Part shown: piece after piece, positions 1 through 8,149 of the stretch
Layout: each line of letters begins with the position of its first letter
Numbering within the stretch: the stretch's first letter is position 1
NCBI RefSeq assembly: GCF_009789225.1
Contig: NZ_WSTA01000028.1
Coordinates: forward strand, 1-39,441
Length of the DNA stretch: 39,441 nucleotides
Reading direction: 5' to 3'
Source: Agromyces seonyuensis
Lineage (GTDB): Bacteria; Actinomycetota; Actinomycetes; Actinomycetales; Microbacteriaceae
The notes under the pieces: generated by a model
What the model was told of the DNA's origin: nothing
Database searches by the model: none
Seen by the model: the letters and a program-made list of their open reading frames with translations, nothing else
Translations under genes and position numbers: made by a program

Positions 1-956
1 CAGGAGTTCGGCCCTGCGCTCCTCCGCTCTCGTCGGCCGCGACGGGGGCGGCCACCCCGACGACGAGCGCGAGCACGCCGAAGGCCGCGACGCCGATCGC
101 CGGGGCGCGACGCGCCGCCAGCGCCGGGAGCCGATCGGCCGCCACCGCGGCGAGGCCGACGACCCAGCCGAGGCTCGCGCCGAACGAGAGCCCGTCGGCG
201 ACGGCGACGTACCAGGCCATGAACGGCCAGAGGTCGGCGCTCGGCATGCCGTCGACGACGAACGCGACGACCGCCTGCACGGTGCCGACGAGGGCGCCGG
301 CCACGAGCGCGGCGAGCCAGCCGCCGAGCACACCGGGCACCCGGGCGCGCATCCAGCGCAGACAGAGGGCCGTCGCGGCGGCGATGAGCGCCATCGCGAC
401 GAGCACCGAGAGGATGCCGCTCCCGGGACGGGCGACCGGCACACCGGGCGCGAAGGGCACCGCGGTCCACCAATGCCCGGCCACGAGCGGCGCGATCGCC
501 GCGAGCGCGAGCGACGGCAGCAGCACAGCGCCGGGTTCACGGCGGCTGCGCTCGCTCCGCCCCCCGAAGATCCGGGCGGCGGCGGCGACGAGGAGCGCCG
601 CGGGCACGGCCTTGATCGTGACGTAGCCGGCCGACCAGGCGGCGTTCGCGACGTCGCCCGTCATGGCGAGCGCCGTCGCCGCCTGCGCGATCAGCACCGC
701 GAGCACGACGCCGGGCACGAGGGTCCAGTACCGATCGCCCGCGCGCAGCGCCGCCCACCACACGACGGCGAGCAGGACGGGCACGTAGACGACGTACGGC
801 GCGAGCGGCCAGAGCCCGCGATCGAACACCGGCTGGGCGCCCGAGAAGCCGACGAGGGCGAGCAGCCCGGTCGGATCGAGCAGGGCCTGCACGACGACGA
901 GGACGACGGTCGCGACGAGCGCGACGAGGGGACGGCGGAACGACTGCAACGGCACT
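1..956 (-). CDS. Polytopic membrane protein, C-terminal part cut by window edge
   Basis: Reading the minus strand from about 956 gives an open frame of some 318 codons that leaves the window without a stop. It starts MPLQSFRRPLVALVATVV and is rich in Leu, Val, Ala and Trp, with at least seven hydrophobic stretches separated by short Arg-rich loops, so it is an integral membrane protein. I recognise no family. Two starts are possible: GTG at 956, or TTG at 950. An AGGAG directly overlaps the GTG and sits five bases before the TTG, so the TTG may be the real start. The next gene upstream on the same strand ends at 1004, so co-transcription is possible. Seen: frame and hydrophobicity. Unknown: function. 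Confidence 0.7.
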
Positions 957-1003
957 CCTGGAGAACTCGGGTGCGCTCAGTGTGCTGAAGGCGCGCCCGC
1001 CGG

Positions 1004-1564
1004 TCAAACCCCCGTTCGGGACCGCCGGCGTCCGAGCCGGGGAACGACCGTCCAGAACACGAGCAGGACGAGGATCGACGTCCCGAGTGCGACGAATCCG
1101 GCGGTGCGGCTGACCGCGACGTCGAAGACGAGGCTCACGACGCCCGCGGCGAGGAAGGAGACGACGACGAGCAGCGCGACGAGCATCCGGTTCGCCGCTC
1201 GGACGAGCTCGGCCTTGCGCTGCCGGCCGAAGACCTGCCGGTGCATGATGATCGGCGCGAGCCCGAGCACCGTCGCGCACCCGGCCAGCACGACGAGCAC
1301 GAGGTAGAGCCCGACCTCGTAGGCCTCGAGCTCCTGGAAGACCGGCTGGAAGGCGACGGCGAGCAGGAACCCGGTGATGATCTGCGTGCCGGTCTGCACG
1401 GCGCGCAGCTCCTGCAGGATGTCGCCCCAGTTGCGGTCCGCCCGCTCGACGAGCGTCTCGTCGCGGCCGTCGCCCGGCAGCGCGTCGCCCTCGGCCGCGT
1501 CGTCGGCTCGGGCGTCGGCTCGGGTCTCCACGGGGCGGTCATCGGGTTCGGCGCTGGGTCCCAT
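1004..1564 (-). CDS. DUF6328-like four-helix membrane protein
   Basis: A 186-residue protein starting MGPSAEPDDRP. An acidic N-terminal tail of about 55 residues rich in Asp, Glu and Arg is followed by a segment (DRNWGDILQELRAVQTGTQ) and four hydrophobic helices, including ITGFLLAVAF and VGLYLVLVVLAG. This layout matches small actinobacterial membrane proteins of the DUF6328 type, for which no biochemical role is known. The upstream start at 1693 would run into the preceding gene; the ATG at 1564 behind a GGCGGG stretch is preferred, although the ribosome site is weak. It lies 50 bases after the flavoprotein gene on the same strand, so the two may share a message. Family assignment is by recognition only. 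Confidence 0.75.
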   Translation of the reverse strand: MGPSAEPDDRPVETRADARADDAAEGDALPGDGRDETLVERADRNWGDILQELRAVQTGTQIITGFLLAVAFQPVFQELEAYEVGLYLVLVVLAGCATVLGLAPIIMHRQVFGRQRKAELVRAANRMLVALLVVVSFLAAGVVSLVFDVAVSRTAGFVALGTSILVLLVFWTVVPRLGRRRSRTGV

Positions 1565-1614
1565 CCCGCCAGCCTGACGCACCCGCGCGGGGCGATGCAA
1601 CGCGTTCCCGCGAG

Positions 1615-3033
1615 CTACCAGACCTGCTTGATCTTCGGCGCGAGTGCGCGCAGCCGCGTCGAATCCGGCGCGAGGCGCTGGGCGACCCGGCACGCGGAGA
1701 CGAGGGCGCTCTCCTGCGAGTCGACGTCGTACGTGTGCGTGCCGGCGAACCAGATGCCGTCACGGCCCTGCAACGCGTCGAGCGAGCGCTGCGCCCCGAT
1801 GAAGGCGGGCGTGATGTTCGGATGCCAGTACTCGGCGGTTGCGAGCACGCCGCCGGGCGCCTCGCGGCGGTGCGTCGTCCACGACTTGAAGATCGGCAGG
1901 CCTGCGACCTGGTCCTGGATCGCGCCGTACCACATCGATGCCTCGCAGTACTCGCCGTCGTTGCGGGCGTTGTAGGAGGCCCACTTCGACGGGTTCGGGT
2001 GCTGGTAGGTCGGCTCGGTGTGCACGGCCGTGGTCGCGCGGAAGTACGGCTGCCGCTCGTAGATCGTCGCGATGTTGGCGCCGCCGCTGCCGAGCCCGGC
2101 GACGAGGCGCTTGGCGGGGACGGGCGGGAGCGCGAGCACGACCTGGTCGAACCGGTACTGCCGCCCCGAGGCATCCGTCGCGACGAACTCGGCGCCGGCC
2201 TTGGCCAGTCCGACGATCTCGGTGCCGGTGCGCACCTCCGTCGTCGTGAGCTGCGAGAGCATCGCGTCGGCGACCGCTCGCAGGCCGTCCCGCACGTTGT
2301 GGTACGGGTACGGCTGGTAGTTGATGATCGTCGTCGGCCGGGCGAGGAACGCGACGCCGCCGCGTGCGGCGACCGCCTTGTTCTCCTCGGTGGACGCCCC
2401 GTTGAGCGCGGCGAGGAACGGGTAGAGGAAGCGGTCCTTCGAGGACTTCGCGATGAGCCGCGAGTCGAGGTAGTCGCGCAGCGTGACGTCCCAGGACCCG
2501 GTGCCGCGGCGGTCGAGCCCGGCCCAGTCGGCCTGGACGGCGTTCGTGAACGCGAGCATCGACAGCGCATTGGTGAGGTTGCCGAAGGGTTCGGGCGAGA
2601 AGAACTCCAGCGCGGTCGCGCCGTGGTTCCAGAGCGCGATCGACATGTTCGCCTTGACCACCGGCACCCCGAGGGTCGAGGTGACGAGCTTCCAGAAGTT
2701 CGGGTAGGTCTGCTGCGAGAAGTACTGGGCCCCGACGTCGACCTGCCGCGTCGCACCGCCGACCTCGACGCTCACCGTCTGGGCGTGGCCGCCGAGCACG
2801 GCGTCCTGTTCGAGCAGCGTCACGTTGTGCGTGCCGTCGAGCAGCCAGGCCGTCTCGAGCCCGGCCATGCCGCCGCCGATGACGCCGACCCGCAGGTTCG
2901 GGGTCGCGGCGACGGCACGCCGATCCTGGGACAGCGTGCCCGCGACCGTGAGCGTCGCTCCCAGGGCGACGCCGCCTTTGAGCAGGGTGCGGCGCGACAG
3001 GCCCGGTGCGTGCGGGATCTCGACGGAGGGCAT
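1615..3033 (-). CDS. Tat-exported FAD-dependent amine-oxidase-type oxidoreductase
   Basis: A 472-residue flavoprotein. Residues 13-19 read SRRTLLK, a twin-arginine motif followed by a hydrophobic stretch and an Ala-rich cleavage region near residue 43, so it is probably exported folded with its cofactor. The dinucleotide motif GVIGGGMAG is at 50-58, with the ribose-binding Glu at 75 and a GGH motif at 81-83. The C-terminal part has FAGTHT followed by a SQESALVSA stretch, typical of the flavin-containing amine oxidase/desaturase fold. The substrate cannot be read from the sequence. The start is well supported by a GAAAGGA ribosome site eight bases upstream. Alternatives within the superfamily are a polyamine, amino-acid or carotenoid oxidase. 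Confidence 0.85.
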   Translation of the reverse strand: MPSVEIPHAPGLSRRTLLKGGVALGATLTVAGTLSQDRRAVAATPNLRVGVIGGGMAGLETAWLLDGTHNVTLLEQDAVLGGHAQTVSVEVGGATRQVDVGAQYFSQQTYPNFWKLVTSTLGVPVVKANMSIALWNHGATALEFFSPEPFGNLTNALSMLAFTNAVQADWAGLDRRGTGSWDVTLRDYLDSRLIAKSSKDRFLYPFLAALNGASTEENKAVAARGGVAFLARPTTIINYQPYPYHNVRDGLRAVADAMLSQLTTTEVRTGTEIVGLAKAGAEFVATDASGRQYRFDQVVLALPPVPAKRLVAGLGSGGANIATIYERQPYFRATTAVHTEPTYQHPNPSKWASYNARNDGEYCEASMWYGAIQDQVAGLPIFKSWTTHRREAPGGVLATAEYWHPNITPAFIGAQRSLDALQGRDGIWFAGTHTYDVDSQESALVSACRVAQRLAPDSTRLRALAPKIKQVW

Positions 3034-3164
3034 GGACGTCCTTTCGGAGCGATCGGCGGCCGGGCGATCGCTCGGACGCGATTCGCTCCTGGCCTGGTGT
3101 TCCGGACGGTGCAGTGCTGCCGATCATGCCGTGCCCACGGCGGCTTTGGGAAGAGCGCCCGCAC

Positions 3165-3204
3165 GACGACGGGCCCCGCGCTCACGCGCAGGGCCCGCCG
3201 TCGT
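3165..3204. terminator. GC-rich hairpin terminator after the DHA2 transporter
   Basis: GACGACGG-GCCC on the left pairs with GGGC-CCGCCGTCGTC on the right, with small bulges, around a loop of about 12 bases. It begins about ten bases beyond the stop codon of the transporter at 3214. There is no T-run, as is common in actinobacterial terminators. Confidence 0.55.
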
Positions 3205-3213
3205 CCGGCGACG

Positions 3214-4710
3214 TCAGTGTCGTGACGCCGCCTCGAACGACCCGGTGCCGGTCGGGACCGTGCCGGTCGGGACGGCGGCCGGGGCCTCCTCGTCGACGAC
3301 GTCGTGGAGTTCGTCGTCGAGGCGGGGCTTGGGGATGAATGCGCCGATGACGGCGCAGATCGCCGCGGCGGCGAGGCCGAGCACGAACACGATGCGGAAC
3401 GAGCCGGCGAGGTCGCCGCCGGTCGCGCCGGCCAGGATCGCGCCGACGAGCGCCGCTGCCACGGTCGTGCCGAAGGAGCGCATGAGGGTGTTCAGGCCGT
3501 TGGCGGCGCCGGTCTCGCTGCGGGGCACGGCGCCCATGATGAGGGCGGGCATCGCCGCGTAGCCGAGGCCGATGCCGAGCCCGATGACGGTGTTCACGAT
3601 CGCGATCGTCCAGCCGTGCATCGGCAGGAAGACGCACGCGAGGTAGGCCGCGGCGATGACGCTCGCGCCGGCGACGAGCAGCGGCTTGGGGCCGACGGCG
3701 CGCTCGATGCGGCCCGCGATGGGCGACATGACGAGCATCGCCAGGCCGGAGGGCATGAGCAGCAGGCTCGCGGTGAGCAGGTCGAAGCCGAGTCCGCCGG
3801 CGGCTTCGGGCAATTCGAGCAGCTGCGGGAAGGCGATGCTCGAGGAGAACAGGGCGAAGCCCATCGCGACGGCGGCGAGGTTCGTCGTGAGCACGGCGGG
3901 GCGGGCGCTGACCCGCAGGTCGACGAGGGGGTTCTTGGTGCGCAGCTCGTACCAGCCCCAGAGGGCGAAGGCGACGAGGCCGATGCCGGCGCTGATCAGC
4001 GTGGGTGCGGAGCCCCAGCCCCAGGTGTTGCCGCGGGAGATCGCGAGCAGCACGCCGACGAGGCCGATCGCGAGGCCGACGGCGCCGAGGATGTCGACGC
4101 GCCCGCCGGTGCCGTTGCCGGTCTTCGGCACGAACAGGGCGATGAGCACGAACGAGACCGACGCGATGACGGTGGCGACGACGAAGAGCATGTGCCAGTC
4201 GAAGTGCTCGGTGACGATCGCGCTGATCGGCAGGCCGATCGCGCCGCCGACGCCGAGCGTCGCGCTGACGAGGGCGATGGAGGTGCCGAGGCGCTTGGGG
4301 TCGACGACATCGCGCAGCATCGAGATGCCGAGCGGGATGACGCCCATCCCGGCGCCCTGCAGCGCGCGGCCGACGATCATGAGCGGGAGCGCGTTCGCGA
4401 ACGCGCAGACGACCGAGCCGACGACGAGGATGCCGAGGAGGACCAGCGCGATCTTCTTCTTGCCGAACATGTCGCCGAGCTTCCCGGCGATCGGCACGCC
4501 GATCGCGGCGGTCAGCAGCGTCACGGTGATGACCCAGGCGGTGTCTTCGGCGGGCGCGCCGAGCAGCGCCGGCAGGGAGCTCTGGATGGGCATGAGGATC
4601 GTCTGCATGAACGAGGAGCCCATGCCGGCGAACGCGAGGATGGCGACGACGGCGTTCTGCTGCGCCGTCGAGTAGGGGGAGACGAAGGGTTTGGAGTCGG
4701 CTGCTTGCAT
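3214..4710 (-). CDS. DHA2-family MFS drug/proton antiporter
   Basis: A 498-residue protein with about 14 hydrophobic helices, the size and layout of the DHA2 (EmrB/QacA) branch of the major facilitator superfamily. Motif A reads GKLGDMFGKKK at 76-86, the loop between helices 2 and 3. A motif-C-like stretch, LGVGGAIGLP, is at 152-161. The last 40 residues are a hydrophilic tail with a repeated PTGT. It should export hydrophobic toxic compounds across the cytoplasmic membrane using proton influx. A GAGAGG ribosome site precedes the ATG. It is divergent from a TetR gene across 67 bases that hold an inverted repeat, so that regulator probably represses it. The substrate is unknown. Confidence 0.9.
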   Translation of the reverse strand: MQAADSKPFVSPYSTAQQNAVVAILAFAGMGSSFMQTILMPIQSSLPALLGAPAEDTAWVITVTLLTAAIGVPIAGKLGDMFGKKKIALVLLGILVVGSVVCAFANALPLMIVGRALQGAGMGVIPLGISMLRDVVDPKRLGTSIALVSATLGVGGAIGLPISAIVTEHFDWHMLFVVATVIASVSFVLIALFVPKTGNGTGGRVDILGAVGLAIGLVGVLLAISRGNTWGWGSAPTLISAGIGLVAFALWGWYELRTKNPLVDLRVSARPAVLTTNLAAVAMGFALFSSSIAFPQLLELPEAAGGLGFDLLTASLLLMPSGLAMLVMSPIAGRIERAVGPKPLLVAGASVIAAAYLACVFLPMHGWTIAIVNTVIGLGIGLGYAAMPALIMGAVPRSETGAANGLNTLMRSFGTTVAAALVGAILAGATGGDLAGSFRIVFVLGLAAAAICAVIGAFIPKPRLDDELHDVVDEEAPAAVPTGTVPTGTGSFEAASRH

Positions 4711-4757
4711 GGAGACCTCTCATCATGATTGCGACGGAGTGTACGCGCTGAGACTGC

Positions 4758-4773
4758 GTATCAGATAGGATAC
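4758..4773. promoter_or_regulatory. Candidate TetR operator between MFS and TetR genes
   Basis: GTATC-AGATAG-GATAC is a perfect inverted repeat with 5-base arms. Weaker outer arms GTGTA (4739-4743) and TACAC (4771-4775) flank it. It overlaps a -10-like box, TAGGAT (4766-4771), six bases before the TetR ATG, which suggests a leaderless TetR message and autorepression. Confidence 0.6.
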
Positions 4774-4777
4774 ACCC

Positions 4778-5374
4778 ATGAAGACCGACCTGCGCGAGCG
4801 CACCCACGCGATGCTGCGTGCGGAGCTCACGGACGCCGCATTCGAGCTCATCGTCGAGCACGGGTACGACGCGATGACCGCCGACGAACTCGCCCGCGCC
4901 CTCGGCATCTCCCGCGCCTCCTTCTTCCGCTACCTGGGCTCCAAAGACGACGTCATCGTCTCGGTCATGCTGGGCGAGGACCGCCAGTTCGGCGATGCGC
5001 TCCGCGCGGTCGAGCCGCCCCGCGTCGCGTCCCAGTGGGAGTTGCTGCGCATCGCACTCGCCCCGGCCATCTCCCTCGCCGAATCGGCCCCCGAGCGCCA
5101 GCGCGCGCGGTTGCGTCTCATCCAGTCCGCCCCCGAGCTCGGCGCCCGCCTCCGCCGCGCCCGCGTGCCGCAGATCGACGACCTCGCCGCGGCGCTCGTC
5201 GAGCGCGGCACCGATGAGTTCGCCGCCGCCATGCTGGCCTCGGCCGCCGTGGCGGTGCTCGATCAGTGCTGGTCGCAGTGGCAGCGCAACGAGCGCGCGT
5301 CGCTCGCCGACATCCTCGATCGGGCGTTCGCCGAGCTCGACGCGGCGTCGTCGCCGGCGCGGGCGTCGTCCTAG
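4778..5374 (+). CDS. TetR-family repressor
   Basis: A 198-residue regulator. The N-terminal DNA-binding domain covers about residues 5-60, with the helix-turn-helix in MTADELARALGISRASFFR followed by YLGSKDDVI, a typical TetR recognition helix and boundary. The rest is an all-helical ligand-binding domain with little family-wide similarity. No ribosome site is visible, but a TAGGAT -10 box lies six bases before the ATG, fitting leaderless translation. Its position opposite the DHA2 exporter and the intergenic inverted repeat suggest it represses the exporter and itself until a drug binds. It overlaps the convergent GntR gene by four bases (CTAG). Confidence 0.9.
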   Translation: MKTDLRERTHAMLRAELTDAAFELIVEHGYDAMTADELARALGISRASFFRYLGSKDDVIVSVMLGEDRQFGDALRAVEPPRVASQWELLRIALAPAISLAESAPERQRARLRLIQSAPELGARLRRARVPQIDDLAAALVERGTDEFAAAMLASAAVAVLDQCWSQWQRNERASLADILDRAFAELDAASSPARASS

Positions 5375-6042
5375 TCGGGGACGATCGCGCCGGCCCGGGC
5401 GGCCTCGCCGAAGACGAGCGGGGCCAGGATGCGCGTGACCGCGGCCGACGCGTCGTCGCGGCGGCCGGCGACGATCGCCGCCACGAGGTCGGCGTGGTCG
5501 TCGTGGCGGTGGGACGCCTCGTCCCGGACGTCGTCGAGCACGGTCTCGTGCAGCACGCCCGCCGAGGAGTCGTAGATGTCGGCGAAGAACGAGTTGCCGC
5601 TGATCCGCACGATCTCGGCGTGCAGCGCCGTGTCCGCCCGTGCCCGCTCGTCGAGGTCGGCAGCCTCGAACGCGGCCGCACGTGCCGCGAGCAGGCGGCG
5701 GAGACCGTCGGCATCCTCGTCGGTGCGCCGGATCGCCGCGAGGGCGGCCGCCGTCGCGTCGACGGCGAGCCGCAGCTCGAGCACGTCGCGGCGACCGGTC
5801 GACTCCAGCAGGTCGGAGAGCGGCGTCGCGGCCGTGACGTAGGTGCCCTTGCTCGGCTTGCGCACCAGCATCCCGGCCTGGACGAGCGCCTGGATCGCCT
5901 CGCGCACGGTGTTGCGACCGGCATCCGCGGCGGCCATGAGTTCGGCGTCGCTCGGGATGCGCGACCCGATCGGCCACGCGCCGGAGCCGATCTCGGTGCG
6001 CAGGTAGGCGACGACGGCATCCACGAGCGATTCGCGCGGCAT
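5371..6042 (-). CDS. GntR/FadR-family regulator with FCD domain
   Basis: A 223-residue regulator. The winged helix covers about residues 5-72, with RIPSDAELMAAADAGRNTVRE as helix-turn-helix and the wing at KPSKGTYV. Residues 85-215 form an all-helical FCD ligand domain with a DTALHAEIVRISGN segment, of the kind that carries the Asp/His ligands of metal-binding FCD domains. An AGGAGG ribosome site precedes the ATG. The gene is divergent from a CynX-type transporter with only about 55 bases between them and an inverted repeat in the gap, so that transporter is its likely target. The effector is unknown; carboxylate metabolites are usual for this family. Confidence 0.9.
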   Translation of the reverse strand: MPRESLVDAVVAYLRTEIGSGAWPIGSRIPSDAELMAAADAGRNTVREAIQALVQAGMLVRKPSKGTYVTAATPLSDLLESTGRRDVLELRLAVDATAAALAAIRRTDEDADGLRRLLAARAAAFEAADLDERARADTALHAEIVRISGNSFFADIYDSSAGVLHETVLDDVRDEASHRHDDHADLVAAIVAGRRDDASAAVTRILAPLVFGEAARAGAIVPD

Positions 6043-6065
6043 GATCCTCCTCTATGCTCGATCCA

Positions 6066-6086
6066 TTCATCCCATCATCCGATGAA
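6066..6086. promoter_or_regulatory. Candidate GntR operator
   Basis: TTCATC (6066-6071) and GATGAA (6081-6086) form a perfect inverted repeat with a nine-base spacer between the GntR and transporter starts. It sits just downstream of a -10-like TATGCT (6052-6057) on the plus strand. Confidence 0.45.
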
Positions 6087-6097
6087 CTGGAGTGCAA

Positions 6098-7318
6098 ATG
6101 GTCTCGGACACCGCCGCCCGGACGTCGATCGGCCGGGCGACCCTGCTCGTCGCGGCGATCGCTTTGACGGCCTTCAGCCTCCGCACCGGCGTCACCGGCT
6201 TCAGCCCGCTCGCCGAGCGGATCGGCGCCGAGCTCCGCTTCGGCGAGACGGTGATCGGCGTCGTCGGCACGATCGTGACCGCCTCCTTCGCCGTCTTCGG
6301 GCTGCTCTCCCCCGCGCTCGCGCGCCGGATCGGCCTCGAATGGGCCATGGTGGTCGCCCTCGCCGGCTCGACCGCGGGCACCGTGCTCCGGGCGCTCTCC
6401 CCCACGACGGAGGCCCTCATCGCCTCGACCGTGCTGCTCTTCGCGGGCATCGGCATGGCGAACGTGCTCACGATCCCGCTCATCAAGCAGTGGTTCCCGA
6501 ACCGGCTCGGCGCGCTCAGCACGACCTACTCCGTGCTCCTGCAGGTCGGGCAGGTGCTCGCGCCGATCGTGGCGGTGGCCGTCGCGGTGCCCTTCGGCTG
6601 GCGCTGGGCGCTCGCGATCTGGGCGGTCCCGCTGGCCGTCGCCGCGATCCTCTGGAGCACCGCCGGCGGCGGGCGCGCACCCGGCGCGACCGCGGCCCGA
6701 GCGCCGCTCGATCGCGCGACGCGGCGCCGCTACTGGCGCACGCCGACCGTGCGCGGCCTCGTGCTGCTGTTCTCCATGACCGCGTTCCACACCTACACGA
6801 TCGTGACGTGGCTGCCCGGCATCGCCCTCGACGCCGGCCTCGGCGAGGCATCCGGCGCCGCCCTGCTCTCCTTCTTCTCGGCCTTCGGCATCGCCGCCGG
6901 CTTCGTCGTGCCTGCGCTCGCGCTCCGACTGCCCAACCCCCGCGCGATCGTCATCGCGTGCGTGGCCCTCCTCGCCGTCGGCTACGCGCTGCTCGCGATC
7001 GACGCGGCGGCCTTCGCCTGGGCGGCCGCGGCCGCGCTCGGCATCGGCGTGAGCACCTTCCCGCTGTGCCTCACGCTCGTGCACCGGCGCGCGTCGACGC
7101 CGGAGGGCGCGACGTTCCTCTCCGGAGCGATGCAGGGCGTCGGCTACGGCGTCGCGTGCATCGGCCCGCTCGTCGTCGGCTGGATCGTGGCCGGCACCGG
7201 CACGTGGATGCCCGTCTACGTCGGGCTCATCGCCACCCTCGGCATCACCCTGTACGGCGGGATCGTGGCCTCCCGCCCGAGTTCCGTCGAGGCCGACGCC
7301 GAGGCGATCCGCGACTGA
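6098..7318 (+). CDS. CynX/NimT-family MFS transporter
   Basis: A 406-residue 12-helix transporter. The segment LRTGVTGFSPL in the first helix is characteristic of the cyanate/nitroimidazole transporter branch (CynX, NimT, YycB) of the major facilitator superfamily. A loop of about 30 charged residues separates the two six-helix halves. A GTG at 6092 is in frame, but the ATG at 6098 stands five bases after GGAG and is preferred. The gene is divergent from a GntR regulator and ends 32 bases before the convergent diiron gene, with a short GC hairpin between them. The family moves small anions or 2-nitroimidazoles; the substrate here cannot be deduced. Confidence 0.85.
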   Translation: MVSDTAARTSIGRATLLVAAIALTAFSLRTGVTGFSPLAERIGAELRFGETVIGVVGTIVTASFAVFGLLSPALARRIGLEWAMVVALAGSTAGTVLRALSPTTEALIASTVLLFAGIGMANVLTIPLIKQWFPNRLGALSTTYSVLLQVGQVLAPIVAVAVAVPFGWRWALAIWAVPLAVAAILWSTAGGGRAPGATAARAPLDRATRRRYWRTPTVRGLVLLFSMTAFHTYTIVTWLPGIALDAGLGEASGAALLSFFSAFGIAAGFVVPALALRLPNPRAIVIACVALLAVGYALLAIDAAAFAWAAAAALGIGVSTFPLCLTLVHRRASTPEGATFLSGAMQGVGYGVACIGPLVVGWIVAGTGTWMPVYVGLIATLGITLYGGIVASRPSSVEADAEAIRD

Positions 7319-7350
7319 GCGCACGACCGGCCGGAGCGGCGGCCCGGGCG

Positions 7351-8145
7351 TCACGCGGCGATGCCGCGCGCCTCCAGCGAGTCCTCGACGATGGTGAGCC
7401 CCGTCATGCCGGGCAGGTTCGCGATGTGCGAGTCGATGTCACGCACGAGCTTGCGACCCTCGGAGCCCGCGAACAGGTGGTTCATGACGTGCGTGACCTC
7501 CGAGTCGTCCATGACGCCCGAGCCCACGGGACCCCAGAAGCGGCTGAGCGCGAACCGCGCGATCTTGCGGGCCTTCGCGCTCGACTTCAGCCGGTCGCGG
7601 GCCTGCGACGCGTAGAACGCCACGTGCCGGGTCTCCTGCCGGGCGATGCGTCGCAGCAGCTCGCCGAGCACCGGGTTGCCCTCGAGCACGGCCATCCGCT
7701 GGTACGCGGCGTTCGCCGACCACTCGTTCGCCGCGCCCCAGGCCATGTGCACGGCGACGAAGTCGTTGCCGACGAGGCCGCCCATGACGGACTGCTTGAT
7801 CGGGTCGAGCCGGTCCTTCCAGCCGAGCTTCAGCCGCGTGGCCTTGAGCTCGTCGAAGTCGACCGTCACGCCGTGCACCGCGAGCACGGCGGCAAGCGCT
7901 TCGCCGTGCCAGAACTCCTCGCGGTTCCACATCGTCATGAACGCGCCGACCTCGGGCTCGTTGTGCGACGGGGTCGTGAGCAGATCGCGCAGGTAGCAGA
8001 CGGTGTGGTACTCGATGTCGCACATGTACCGGAGCGTGCGCAGGCTCGACTCCGGCAGCGGGTCGGTCTCGAACACGCTGAAGTCGAGGTCGGTCCAGGT
8101 CACTCCGACGGAGTTGTTCGTGTACTGGTCGATATCGAATGCCAC
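7351..8145 (-). CDS. Ferritin-like diiron oxygenase/desaturase
   Basis: A 264-residue all-helical protein with a complete carboxylate-bridged diiron site: Glu45 (DIEYH), Glu77 and His80 (EFWH), Glu141 (NEW), Glu171 and His174 (ETRH). This E, ExxH, E, ExxH pattern is that of acyl-ACP desaturases, AurF-type N-oxygenases and related ferritin-like enzymes, which use O2 to desaturate or oxygenate a substrate. There is no signal peptide, so it is cytosolic. The start is GTG at 8145, eight bases after GGAAGG and four bases after the stop of the reductase fusion, so translation is probably coupled. As last gene of the operon encoding a fatty acyl reductase, a role in modifying a fatty chain or ether lipid is the natural inference; the reaction is unproven. 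Confidence 0.85.
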   Translation of the reverse strand: MAFDIDQYTNNSVGVTWTDLDFSVFETDPLPESSLRTLRYMCDIEYHTVCYLRDLLTTPSHNEPEVGAFMTMWNREEFWHGEALAAVLAVHGVTVDFDELKATRLKLGWKDRLDPIKQSVMGGLVGNDFVAVHMAWGAANEWSANAAYQRMAVLEGNPVLGELLRRIARQETRHVAFYASQARDRLKSSAKARKIARFALSRFWGPVGSGVMDDSEVTHVMNHLFAGSEGRKLVRDIDSHIANLPGMTGLTIVEDSLEARGIAA

Positions 8146-8149
8146 GGGG

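Noticed and set aside
3182..7354. A very long open frame on the minus strand, over 1,300 codons
   Set aside because: It crosses four well-supported genes in other frames and its translation is Arg/Asp-rich with no domain. It is a by-product of high GC at third codon positions.
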